The notes under the pieces are model-generated. The model was not told the origin of the DNA. It did not search any database and worked only from the letters and a program-made list of their open reading frames with translations. Positions 51,881 through 63,452 of a DNA stretch of 64,000 bases are shown one piece after another. The translations under genes and the position numbers were made by a program. How positions within the stretch are numbered: the first letter of the stretch is position 1; every line of letters begins with the position of its first letter. Origin of the DNA: Brachypodius melanocephalos (lineage: Eukaryota > Chordata > Aves > Passeriformes > Pycnonotidae); NCBI GenBank assembly GCA_013398615.1, contig VZSR01000520.1, positions 32,154,496 to 32,218,495 of the forward strand. The letters run 5' to 3'.

Positions 51881-54800
51881 AAATATACTTGATGATTCTG
51901 GCTGGATTCTTCTTTCCCTTTTTATTTCTCTCCTTCTCTATAGCATTTAATTAGCAAAGAGGAAAATATTTTATTGAACTTATAGCAAAAATAACAATCC
52001 AGATCTGCAGATATTCATATTTAATTATGGCTACATGTAATTAAGTGTGGCAATCTGGTGATAAAACCTTTAAGTAATGACTCATAAAGAGATAAAAATG
52101 GAGCATGTGTTTAATCAGTTTGTAGCCTTCCACAGAAGCTGGCATAGCTCAGGTGCTAATGAGACATCTGCTGCTCAGGACACCAGAGAAAGCTGCAATT
52201 CACTAATGAAAAAACAAACCAGTATGTTATACAAGACAGAAATACTGGCCCAGAATTCTAGCCTGAATCTTAAACTTTGACTAAATTTCAGACTAGCAAT
52301 ATTGAACAAACAAAGCACTTTCTCCTACAACTGTGGGTTTTTTTCTCTAGAAACAGGTAACCCAACACTAATTTTGCCGGATAACGTGAACCCTACATGT
52401 CTTCACAGCACTCTGAGGTCGTTCTAAGGCTGACCAATTTCCATAAATAAATAATAGAATAAACCAGAAAATTCTGAGTGAGAAAACTGGAACATGCTCT
52501 TATCTGCCATTTGTGATAACGGGCACTATTACTGGTGAGCATTTGAAGAAGTTCAGAGAAGCCTTGTTGTAGCTCTCAGCCTCTAAACTGCTATATAAAA
52601 AGTCAAAAGACAAGGAGGGAAAAAAACCCTACAAAACAAAAACAAACAAACAAAAACTCAAAGAAAAAATCCCCAATCAAACAACAAAAACACACCCCCT
52701 CACAAAGTCTTTATGTCTGAAGCTGATGCAGTACACTTGTCTAAATTAGAGCCTCAAAAGCCATAGGATTGAATGATTTCAACTGATTTTTTCATGTACT
52801 TTTAAAGATAAAGTTAAATTTAAATTCTTCAACAAAATTACAACACAAAGTCTTTACAAAAGAAAGGGACTATCCCTTGCTACAAGGCTTCCAATAGACA
52901 CTGGCTGTGGTTTATATGGTCCTTTTTAGATTTTATGGAACATTAAAATCTAGTAGGACAATAGACCTAAAAGCTGTCCTTCTCTTCTGCCTTTCTGTAT
53001 CAGTGTGGTCTCATGGAAAGAGTACATGAAAAGGCAAAGGAGTACACAGGTTTTTAAAAGTAATTGCAGAAAGTAGAAAAAAAGAAGATCCTTGGACTCA
53101 CAGAGAACTACCCACCCTTCTGGTAGTATCTTCATGTGTAGTAAAAGTCTTTTTGGTTGTGTCTTCCCAAATGCAACAGGTTTTGTCTTAGTTTAAAAGA
53201 TATTCTTCACTTTTAAAAGCAAGTAATTTAAGACTTGTTAAAGAAACCAAACCTCCACAAATTGAGCCAGAAGATCTAAACCAATGACATCCATTCCCTT
53301 TAGGGATAGCAGGCTTAGGTAACACTGAACATTCCTGAATCCTCCTTTGTATTGTGTATTAAGTATTGGTTTGTTCATGTGGAGAATGCCTTTTCTTTGT
53401 AGCCTCAGGCTGAACATTTCTTTTTATTTTCTTTTTTGTTAATGGGTTGCAAAAGAAACCTGTTGTTTAGCAATGTATTTCTAATATGATTAAGTTCTCC
53501 TTCCAGAATTCTACTTCACGATTCTTAATCAATGAGTGTTTTGAATACTTTACACTGAAACTGTAGGACAGAGATTTGATTTATGATTTAAATTGGCCTC
53601 AGAACTGGTATCCATTCTCTGAACTGTGAAAGACAATCATCTTTCTTAATGATCATTGCAGAAAGAAGTGGTAACATGTCATCCCTTCACATCTCCCTTG
53701 TGAATTTGTTAGATTTATTCATGTATTCCTTTAACAATACTAATTTGTCACTTACATATTTATACAAAAATTTTTGTTTACATTTTGCTAATTTTAAAGC
53801 CTTGTCTTCCATATCTTCTATAATGATTCCCATAAAAAATAAAGAATTAAAGAATTAATTATTTCATTTAATTAATTAAAGAAAAAAATAGTTGCTATCT
53901 TTTATTTATAAGTCAGAGACACAGATTGTTCACTATCTGCAATCAAGTTTCAGTTTGCTAATGGAAATCTAGTTTGATATGTATATAAAAAGACAGTTAA
54001 TACCACAACTTCGTATGGTATTTGTATTTAAGATGATTAGAGTGTTTTTAAAATCCAACATTTTACAACAATGTGACACATTTAGGAAGAAATATTTAGT
54101 GTATAAAGTAAATATTTAGTATATAAAGCTTGTTTTTATTCTCAGTTTTTCTCATTGAAAGAATTCACAGTAACCACACTGCTGCTTATACTCTGGCCAT
54201 GAACTTTTCAGAACAAGTAACTTCAGTACTGATGGAAGGTGTCAGAATGGAAGAGAATGGTAACTGCAATGTGTCTATTGCCAAAGAAAATACAAGAGAA
54301 GGTTCTACTATTGGCTTCTCCTTCCCTCAATATGCCTTTATAGTCAAGTTAGTTCTGAGAAGTAGCATGGTCCACTTAAACCACAGTCTGATGATGGTGT
54401 TACTGAAAAAATTATATCTGTGTAAGAAGTCTATGCAGAAGTGAGGGAAAATGTTGGAAAACTCTTTTAACTTTGGTGCAATAGTGTATGATCCCTGTGT
54501 TCATGGTTAATGCTTTGTTTTGTAGCTTACAGTTCTTAGAACAAATACCAGGGTTTAATGTATCCATGTGTTAATGCCCTGCATCTGTGATTAATTGGTC
54601 TTTTGCCAGCTAATGTTTCCTTATTTATTCGTGGTAGTGATTAATACGTACTAGCAGATATTCTAGTTTTGAGAACAAGGATTGTGTGTCAGAACAAAGA
54701 ATGATAAGAGAACTACATTATGACCTGATGGCATGTTTGAAATATTCTCAAGGAAAAAAGATTGTTTAGATCTAGAACCATATCCAAACAAATCCGTGAA

Positions 54801-55300
54801 AATAATTAACAAATATGCATGTATTCAGGAAATATGATGAATATTTATTAATTTCAGGAATATAACCTGGTCTGTTAGGATACTGGGCATGCATAAAGAG
54901 AATTCCCCATGCATACAGCACTGCTTATAAAGTAATGTTGGCTTACTGATCTAGTAAATTGGCTGGATAGTTTATTTACCAGTTTTGGGGACAGTGGACA
55001 CTGAGTAGACTTCCCTGTTCCCACTGTTGAAGGAATGGGGATAAATAGCTAGTCAGGACTATAAATAAAGCAGCAGCCTACAAAGAAGGCTGTCATCTAG
55101 AAATCCGGGCTCTTAATACACATGTATAAGAAATCTTTTTAATCCTTCCCACTACCCTTTCACATTCCTCATCCTTCCCACAGTACAATCTGGATACAGA
55201 CACTCAAATATGTCTCTGTATTTTGTAATAATGATTTATCAAAAAAAAATCTGTAAGTTGAGGGTGAATATAATGCAATCATGGTGAAAAGTAATGGGAG
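51881..55300. other. AT-rich non-coding sequence
   Basis: Unique sequence. It includes an A/C-rich low-complexity tract at about 52618-52700 and T-rich patches. A 104-codon frame at 54130-54444 follows a CTCAG acceptor-like string but shows no recognisable protein feature and is not called. Confidence 0.5.
54090..54129 (+). repeat. 20-bp tandem duplication
   Basis: Two adjacent units, 54090-54109 and 54110-54129, read AAATATTTAGTGTATAAAGT and AAATATTTAGTATATAAAGC, differing at two positions. Confidence 0.8.
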
Positions 55301-55310
55301 TAATAAGACA

Positions 55311-55381
55311 ATAATAACAATAATAACAATAATAACAATAATAACAACAACAATAATAATATCAATAATATCAATAATATC

Positions 55382-55430
<49 letters not shown>
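55311..55430 (+). repeat. (AAT)n array with nonamer sub-arrays
   Basis: This is a layered microsatellite. First come repeats of AATAATAAC (about 55312-55345), then AATAATATC repeated about three times (about 55353-55381), then about 49 bp of uninterrupted AAT (55382-55430, about 16 copies). The nonamers look like single-base variants of AAT triplets that then expanded as units. The minus-strand open frame here (55169-55489) is an isoleucine/valine/aspartate artefact. Confidence 0.92.
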
Positions 55431-55656
55431 GTTTGACATACCCCTCTGAGATTTCTTTTATTGCCCTGGATGGAATATTTAAAAAGCAATGTTATTTTCT
55501 CAGAATATTAGACTTCGTCACTGTAAAGCATATCCCAAATTATGACTATTTTTTTCTCCCTAATTTATCAAATATATCAAAACAAAACATTGTTTTGTCT
55601 TAGAGGACAGTTGAACTCAATGCTTAAAGAATTAAAGTATTGATACTTTGTAAGTT
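55431..55656. other. Short unique spacer
   Basis: AT-rich sequence between the trinucleotide array and the CR1 fragment. Nothing is recognised. Confidence 0.5.
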
Positions 55657-56003
55657 CACGAGAGGCTGGAAGATAAAGGCCACTGAGATGATTAAGGCAC
55701 TGGACCATGTTTCATATCAGGAGCAGCTGAGAGAGCAGGAGCTGTTCAGCCTGGAGATGAGAAGGGCTCAGGGGGATGAAATCGATGTGCATGTGCAAAC
55801 CTACCTGAGGGGAAGGTGCAGAGAAGATGGAATCAGGTTCTTTCCCATTTCCAGTGGCAGGACAAGGGGACAAACTGAAACACAGAAAGCTCTGTTTGAA
55901 CGTGAGGAGCACTGGCAAGAGACATTGCAGAGTATCCCTCTTTGCAGATATTCAAAAACTGTCTAGACATGCTCTGTTTCATGGCTCTGCAATTCTGTGA
56001 ATT
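55657..56003 (+). mobile_element. CR1 LINE fragment, 3' end, plus strand
   Basis: This is sense-orientation CR1 3' sequence. Landmarks are GAGATGATTAAGGCACTGGA (55685-55704), GCTGAGAGAGCAGGAGCTGT (about 55726-55745), TTCAGCCTGGAGATGAGAAG (55746-55765) and GGCAGGACAAGGGGACAAAC (about 55856-55875). It ends in a degenerate TCTGCAATTCTGTGAATTGA tip (55985-56004), which corresponds to the 8-bp CR1 terminal repeat. The segment between about 55930 and 55975 is shorter than expected, suggesting an internal deletion. It is 5'-truncated. The 108-codon frame across it (55640-55966) is not a gene. Confidence 0.88.
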
Positions 56004-58984
56004 GAGGTAGATTTTGTTTTTCCCCCACCGTGTTTCTGTAGGGTGGGGGAGAGAAGTAATCTATTTATGCATAAACACAGGTAGATAATTGTAAATATCC
56101 CTTTTGTAAAGAAAGAATGATATGAAAGTTACAAATGCACTTAAGAATCAAAATACTGTTAGCTAGGAGGTAGCATTACTAGATTAGCATAAATCTGGAA
56201 AATTAATGGCATTTTAGATCAACTTAACAATTACAAGTGAAATTGGAATCAGTACTATTGGCAGGAATCATTTTCCCCTTTATATTGCAAAAGAGGATAT
56301 TTTGATCAAATAAAGATTTAGGTTTGATAGACTTTCAACAAGACCCTCATGTGTACTATTTAAATATGTCTGAATATTTGTTAGATCATAATGCACTTCT
56401 ACGTTATGCATGTCCTTGGCTCAGTCTGTTCTGTTCAGAACAGAAAAATTTTCTAAACAATAGGTCATTTAGTGTGACAGATAAAAACTGATCCACCTGC
56501 TACAATGCAGAAGAGAAAGTCTGAAATTTGTGAGTCTAAAGCTACAGGGAATGATATAAAAGACAAGAGGAGGTAATTATTTCTTCCTCTGCCTTGGGTG
56601 TTAAAAGATAATTTTCACAGACCAAACAATGACACTTCTTAGAACTTTCTCAAAAACAAAGTTTTGGCACAATGCTTGTTATTATTACTTGTGTTTCAAG
56701 ATAAATAAAAACAGCAGGATAAAGAAAAGGGGCTTTATGGGTTCTTTAGGGACATGCATTGCAAAAGATTGCTTTTGTAGTGAAGATATTAGTACAAAAA
56801 CTCAACACAGAGAGGAGACCATATCCTGACAAAATGTGATTCTTTTCCAAACAAATTTGTTAAAGACTTGGAAATGGGTCTCTGATGTCATAAATTATAC
56901 CTCCAATTCCACAAAAAACACCCAAACAAAGAAACAAAAGCCATTCTCTTTCACAGTCTTACCTCATTCACTGCTAGATATTACAAGCCAGGTTTCACTT
57001 TTATCTGTCAAATACAATAAACTGTGCTTATTATATCACTTTTTCCAGTCTAGACAATTGTGTTCCATTTCTGGTATTTATGTCTGTTAGCTGTCTCCAA
57101 ATGTGGATCAGCCTCTGGTTTGCTTTCTCATCAGCATTCTCAGCCAAAAACACATACCAAACTGAAATGCAGAAAACACATCTGTCTTATTTACTGCACA
57201 TGTCTCTTACACAGGTAAAGTCACTGATGGCCTTAAAAATTCTCTCATTTAAAATAATGCCTTCCACTTCTTTTGTTATGGGCCTATATAATTTTGATTA
57301 AATACTGGAGTTTTGTAGTAATTTGCTTCATTTTATCTTCAATCTGTTTGATAACCTGTAAGTCTGCAAAACCTACAGGAAAAAGTGAGATTTTTTTTTT
57401 TTACCTTTCTATTTATTTTTGTCGTGAAGTTAAGATGTCAGCCTGCTGACAGTTTGACCCTAGACCTCGAGCAGAAATGCCATCATTTGCCACTGACTAA
57501 TAAGACAACTTCACAAGCTGCTGATGTTGAACTGCCTCAAGCTGTTGCAGGTCTGGTAAACCTTTTTGAGATATTTCTTCTTTGCAGCTCTCTGCTATGC
57601 TTTTGCTTCTAAAATGGAAGTGAATTTTTGAGGTTTGGACTACTACCTTGAAAATTCTTTTTTCCTCTATTTGACCCCAAAATCAGTATCAAAATAGCCA
57701 AACTGTTCACAAATTCCTGTTAGTGAGGCATTTCCAAAAATAGATATTTCTGGTGCAAAACAAGAATATATTCCCATGATCTACTAAGGGCTGAATATTT
57801 CCAGCTGGCAGATGTAAGCTCTTCAAATAACTTCTATAGTAGGCTGGAAAAAATATTTTGGGTTTGTAGAACTACTATCTGTGCGGAAATAGCTGACTCT
57901 AGCCTCCAAAACAGCTCAAATTTATTAGCTTATTAGTCCTGAAATCCACTGGAAACGTGAAGTTGCTTCACTGCCATCTTACTTCCCGCAAAATATGACA
58001 AAGCAGATAATTGCAATTCCTTTCAGCAGATATATCTCCTTGTGAAATGTGCAAAGATGAGGATCTTTTAACAAGCATTTTGAACTTTTTTTTTTTTCCC
58101 TACTCACACAGGTGGGGAAAGAACATTTCAGGAATTCTGAATTTCCCTTCTTTTCCTTCAGAAGTACATAGGACCTTATTCTACATCAGCTGCAAAGAAT
58201 TATTTTTTTTTGGTCACTGATAACACTTCTGGTTTGCTTTTCCCCTTTTCTATCAAGAAACAACATATTTCAAGGAAATTGTTCTATGTAAATATATGCA
58301 TGGATAGTACAGGAGGCTCATGAGTCAAGAAGGCTCCTGGTTAGGATATGACTGTCTACATCTGCCTCTTCCACGAGTCTAACATTCCACATAACCACCA
58401 CTTACTATCTCTGAGCATCTGACATATCTGCCCATTGCAGTCCTGTCAAATCACAAGATTACAAAATTATGGATGGAAAGTCGCAAAGCTGGAAAAAGTC
58501 ATTTGCAGCTGACAGTCAACAGATTCTTTTCTAAGATGACATACATCTGCAAATGAATTTTGTGCGGTTATCACTCTGCAACAGATCACAGCTGCACATG
58601 CGCAGCATCTGAATCCCTGAATATTTGCCATGTGTGAATAATTGGTTATTTGAAAATAAAGCCCAATTTTTTCTTCCCTTCAAAAGCCACTCTTCAGGTC
58701 TTGCACTAATAGGGACAAGGTGATGAGAGGAAAAGAAGAGCAGCTTTAGTAGAATCTGTAAAAGAAGCACACATCGTATTTTATGGGCAACATGGGGCAG
58801 TGTGAAGCCAGTAAGAGGTAGGCACAGATTCCCAGGGAGAAGGTAAATGCATGAGCTCCTTGCTAGGACAGGCCAATATATGCCCTCTGGATGTTTTTAC
58901 ATCTTACTAAGCCAAACCTCAAAGAAAGCGTCTCTGCCTTATACCTGGCTGCTGCAGGTCTGTCTTTTCCCTCCCATGTTCTCC

Positions 58985-58988
<4 letters not shown>
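56004..58988. other. AT-rich non-coding sequence
   Basis: Unique sequence with open frames under 85 codons and several T-rich runs (near 57391, 58087 and 58202). No gene or repeat family is recognised. Confidence 0.5.

Positions 58989-59021
<33 letters not shown>
58989..59021 (+). repeat. Poly(A) run, 33 A
   Basis: An uninterrupted run of 33 A lies about 45 bp from the 3' tip of a minus-strand CR1. CR1 does not end in poly(A), and here the run would be on the wrong strand for that element. No AATAAA or gene-like sequence precedes it. The phenylalanine run in a minus-strand frame (58919-59164) comes from it. Confidence 0.9.
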
Positions 59022-59023
<2 letters not shown>

Positions 59024-59066
59024 GAAACAAATACCTGAGGTCTTAATCTCAGTTCTCCTTGAACAC

Positions 59067-59460
59067 AAAATTACAGGATCAAAGAACCAGAGAGTATGCT
59101 GGGTTGGAAGAGACCCATTAGAATCATTGAGTCCAACTCTTTGTCTTTCACAGGACAGCCCCAAGAGTCACACCCTGTGCCTGAGAGCATTGTCCGAGCA
59201 CTTATTGAACTCTGTCAGGCTGCTGATGTGACCACTTCCTTGGGGAACCCTTTCCAACCACCCTCTAGCTGAAGAACCTTTCCTAATATCCAGCCTACCC
59301 TCGCCTGACACAGCTCCAGGTCATTCCCTCAGGTCCTGTCACTGGATACCAAGGAGGAGAGATCAATGTCTACTGCTCCTCTTCTGCTCCTGAGGAAGTT
59401 GCAGTGAGGTCTCCTCTTAGTCTCTCTTTCTCCAGGCTGAACAGACTAAGTTCTGTAGGA
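59067..59460 (-). mobile_element. CR1 LINE fragment, 3' end
   Basis: Reverse-orientation CR1. Reading the plus strand: degenerate tip (ATTACAGGATCAAAG), GCTGGGTTGGAAGAGACC (about 59099-59116), GAGTCCAACTC (about 59129-59139), ACCACTTCCTTGGGGAACCC (59231-59250) and CCTTTCCTAATATCCAGCCT (59278-59297). Then come a CAGGTCCTGTCACTGG block (about 59330-59345) and CTCTTTCTCCAGGCTGAACAG (about 59424-59444). It is about 394 bp, 5'-truncated, and better preserved than the 49955-51800 copy, so probably younger. Confidence 0.92.
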
Positions 59461-60140
59461 AATATCTGTTAAGAGCCATTGTTTAGATGGACTAGGAGCC
59501 AAAATACATAAGTACAAAATCCACTCATCTTCCTAGGCATCACACTAATGATTGTGATAGTTCAAGGTAAAATGAAAAAATCTCAAGAGGTTATTCTTAG
59601 CCTTGTGGACTCTGACACACTTTAAGCTACAACTTTTGTGTTCCTCTATCAGATCTGCCTGATGTTCCCAGGAAATCTCCTTATGAGTTATTTTCAAATG
59701 TCTTAAAAAGTAGTGTTGATATCGACTGATCAAAGCAGACTGAAGTATAAAGAGACTGAGTTACACAAAAGCAAAAGCATTCATTAAACTAACAATCATC
59801 CTTTCCTAATATGTCCTTAGGCAAATACTTTAATGTCTGCATACCTCCCATCAGTAAAATCTGGGATACTTGGGCCCTTTCAGCCTTCCTTATTCTGTTC
59901 TATTTATTTAGCTTGCAAACCACTAACAGCAGTCATTATACCTTAAACTGAATGCCTAAGATAACAGGTTACTGGTCTTTGTTTTAAATTAGACTTACTG
60001 CTTCCACATTTATTGTATGAGTAAATCATATTAAAAAAAATCATGTTATTAAAAATTTTTCTCTCTTTAAGTGATTAACTTAAAATTTTTCTTCCAAACA
60101 GAAGGTTTTCATGTTGCTATCCTGCTGCTCTGCAGGGTTT
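59461..60140. other. AT-rich non-coding sequence
   Basis: Unique sequence between a CR1 fragment and a tRNA-like module. Nothing is recognised. Confidence 0.5.
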
Positions 60141-60146
60141 GGAGAG

Positions 60147-60233
60147 AGCTCAGCTGATTAGAGCTGGTTTACCTACTGTCTCTGTGACCATCAGAACTAA
60201 AGCTCCAGATGCAAAATCTTTCAGGTTCAACCC
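60147..60233 (+). other. tRNA-like A-box/B-box module (possible SINE or tRNA relic)
   Basis: AGCTCAGCTGATTAGAGC at 60147-60164 closely matches the D-arm/A-box of tRNAs of the isoleucine type (AGCTCAGTTGGTTAGAGC). AGGTTCAACCC at 60223-60233 fits the T-arm/B-box. The A-to-B distance, about 76 bp, is some 30 bp longer than in an ordinary tRNA without an intron. I see no acceptor stem or clean anticodon arm, so this is not a functional tRNA gene. A decayed tRNA-derived SINE or an interrupted tRNA pseudogene is possible. No CR1-like tail follows. Confidence 0.4.
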
Positions 60234-60240
60234 AGACCTT

Positions 60241-63200
60241 AGAACTGTTCATTTTTAGAACATGTTTCCACCAGGGAAACAGGATGTGGAGTGTTAAGAG
60301 TTACTCCCCTGCTTGGTAAGGAAGCCAAAGATAATCTTTAGGCTACTGAGGCAATGTAACACAGATAGGGTTAACATTTAGTATGCAGATTCATCCATCC
60401 ATATTTATATTCCAGGCTGGTAAGTGCCTAAAATAAATGGCTTCTTACACAATACTTAGGTTTAAATTTGTAATGATTTCATAAATATCAGTTCTGTTAT
60501 AATCCTACATTTGAGATTCCTGTCAGGATCTCTGAGCTCAGCTTATTTTCATAAAAATATTTAATGTACTTTTTTCTCATATATTTCTGTTGTAAGGCAT
60601 GAGTTTGCTGTAAATAATACAGTATTCTATAATGTAAAATGTTTCAAAACCATTGGTGTCATTTCTTGGAGTATCTGTGATTAAGAACAGCTTTAAAGCT
60701 TTTTACTTGTCTTTTTAAATACAGTCTAGTAAAGTCCAAAAGAAACATAAGAACTTTTGAACAGATGCTTTAATCCCAAGGAAAAACTTTTAAAAATCCC
60801 AAACATCTAGACACCACAAAATTTAAAAGAAATTTTAAAAACCTAATGAGGTCTACAGATGTTGTGACCTATGTGGAGGAGAGAGTATCTTGGACCACTG
60901 AAAAAGCAAGTCAACACATCTAGGTGAGAGTTTTGCCTTTGATGCATCATGTTTATAAACATGAAGTCTGTTTGTGTTGCAAGCTGCAGATGGAGACAGA
61001 GGGATCAAAGCTCTTCAAAAACTGATCATTATTTCCAGGTATTTTTCCCTTTCTTGTTCTGTTTGATTAACTTGTTTGTTATTAGTATTTTTTTCTTAGT
61101 TGGTTGTTTTTTATTCTGGGGCACAAGTTGTTTGCCACTAATGCAAATTTGTTAGGGTTTGTCATTTAAAAGTTTGTTTCTTTTACAATTTTTTACTTTT
61201 CCTAGGTCTGAGACTGAAGATGAATATGTCTGAGTAAAAAATAGAATACAAGGACTCAAGAACAGCTGTAGACTTCATATCTGTATTACACCTACAAAAG
61301 CAATGCCTCAGAGACAGAAGAAACTGACCATAATCATCTGAAAGAACATGATTCATAGAAAGGTGAGAGAAGGAGGCAAGAAAAATCGAAGAGCAGAAGA
61401 GGGAAATGAGAGATTCCAGGAGATTCCAAGAGGGGGAGTAACAAAGGAAAGAAATAGCCATTAGCATCTCACCAGAGAAGAGAAACAGAGGCTCACCTTA
61501 ACATTTACTATTGGTTTTGTTTCCAAACTAGTTAGTAAATGTTTTTCATTTTAAAGCAGACATGGTAGCATCCTTCACTTTTTTTTCCCTCCAATTTAAA
61601 AGAAATGTTTCATTAACAGGTGGAAAAACATTAAAAATGAGCACTGAGCATTATATATATTTATCGTTTTGTTAATCTGGGGCTTGAATTTCAGTCAACC
61701 ACACTGCCAGGAACTGGCTTAATTCTGGAGAGGCTCAACAGGAACAGCTGAAAGCTGACCAGGGCTCCTTTGTTTTCTGCCAGCCTGTGTCCAGCCTCTT
61801 GTGATTCCCTGCCTTCCTCCTTGGGTGGGCACTTCCAGACACTACACAGGTGTCACAATAATGGTCCATTCAGACACTGGGAAAACTCTAGGCTTAGTTA
61901 TTCAGATAATAAGTAGAGAAGACAATAATACAGCATGAACATTCAGCTGTTTGGGGATGGGTAAGCTGGATTAATATGGGCAGTAGAAATGTGTTACAGG
62001 AAGAACTGATTACATTTTACTTAGCAAGCATTTAAAATATTTAATAGCACACCAATTCCTTCTGAAAAATTTTAGTAGAAAATTCATGATGGAAAAGGAT
62101 TTGGAAAATTCTCTATGATTTATTGAATGCAACTATTATACTCAAATATATTCTATCTGAAATTATATATGTTTTGAGCTCTCTTACCTCCAGCCCATTT
62201 TGTCCTGCCACAAAGCATAAAATGAAATTTATTCTTGGATAGATATTTGCCACCTGACCTGCAGGAATGTCACACAGTTTCCAGGTGTGGCCACGATCAA
62301 AACCTCTCTTTTGTCAACCACTAGCAGCAAAGATCTCCATTGGAGCATTTCCACTGAGCCGAAAAAGATGATTAAGGCAGGTGGGAAACATCAGTACACT
62401 CCAAGTTTGATCAATGTAAGGGAAAGAATAGTAGAAAAAAGCATGAAAAGCAGGGCTCAGGAAGCAATGAAAGACTGCATTAGGTTTCTGTGTGAATAGC
62501 AGAATCTTATAACTCTTTCTTTTGTACAAGGCAATCAAGTGAATGTTGCAAAATATATAGGCAAAACTTACCACTGCCTGACTATGTCAGATTCAGATCT
62601 TTCTGAAAGTCCAGCTGACAGCAGTTCTGATTCAGTACAGGAGGTACACAAGTGTAAATTGTACATGCAAACCGTTATTATTACTCATATTAGCCATATA
62701 CATGCCTCACAGTGAAAGAATACACAGGGAAGTACACAGGGATAAAGCCAGGCAGTTTCTCTGGAAATTATATTGGAAATCTGTACATGCACTACTTTAA
62801 TTCATAGAAATGTTGGTTGTAATCACCTCTTTAGACTTTAACCTCCATAGGACAATATTGTGGTGGGCTACTCTGATGAGATAATGAGAATTCCCCATGA
62901 GGAATAGCAATGCACCTTTTAATTTATTGCTTTCTATACTCTCACATTTATTTTCTTAAGGAGGAATGCAAACTTTTCAATTTCCTCATGCAGAAGTATT
63001 TCCAGTCACTAATAATTTTCATCACCAGTTCCTCAATTCTTGCAATTTCCTGTGCCAGGTGGAATAAAGCATGGGCGCAGCACAGAGTCACAGGATAAAT
63101 CTGTTAAAAGAGTGAGGACATAAACTATACCCAAATGCTCGTCCATATCTATAGCATCTAAGTAAACTAAAAAAATATTTCTGCTAATGAACTTCACATA

Positions 63201-63420
63201 CCAAACTGCAGATGAAAACACTTAGATCACTATTATTAAATGCAGAGATTGTGTCACTTAAAGTTAACCTCTGCCAATTGTCTAAAACAGCTACATAAAA
63301 TGCCATTAATATGGATTGGAAAAGTGATGCTGAGCTAAACTGTCAGCATATGTTGTTGTGAACATGGGTAATGAAATTCAATTAATCTTTTAAAGGAAGA
63401 AAATCATAAATACTAAAGTT
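60241..63420. other. AT-rich non-coding sequence
   Basis: Unique sequence. 61313-61490 is purine-rich on the plus strand, and 61690-61860 is GC-richer. Open frames are under 95 codons and unrecognised. Confidence 0.5.
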
Positions 63421-63452
63421 GCAATATCCCTTCATGGCAATATCCCTTAATT
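63421..63452 (+). repeat. 16-bp tandem duplication
   Basis: Adjacent 16-bp units share GCAATATCCCTT (63421-63432 and 63437-63448), differing in the final bases. Confidence 0.75.

Noticed and set aside
55169..55489. 106-codon isoleucine-rich frame
   Set aside because: It is a translation of the AAT trinucleotide array on the opposite strand.
55640..55966. 108-codon frame
   Set aside because: It lies within a CR1 3' fragment. It is not a cellular gene and not an intact CR1 open frame.
58989..59021. Poly(A) as the tail of a processed pseudogene
   Set aside because: No polyadenylation signal or gene-like sequence upstream, and CR1-dominated genomes rarely generate poly(A) retrocopies.
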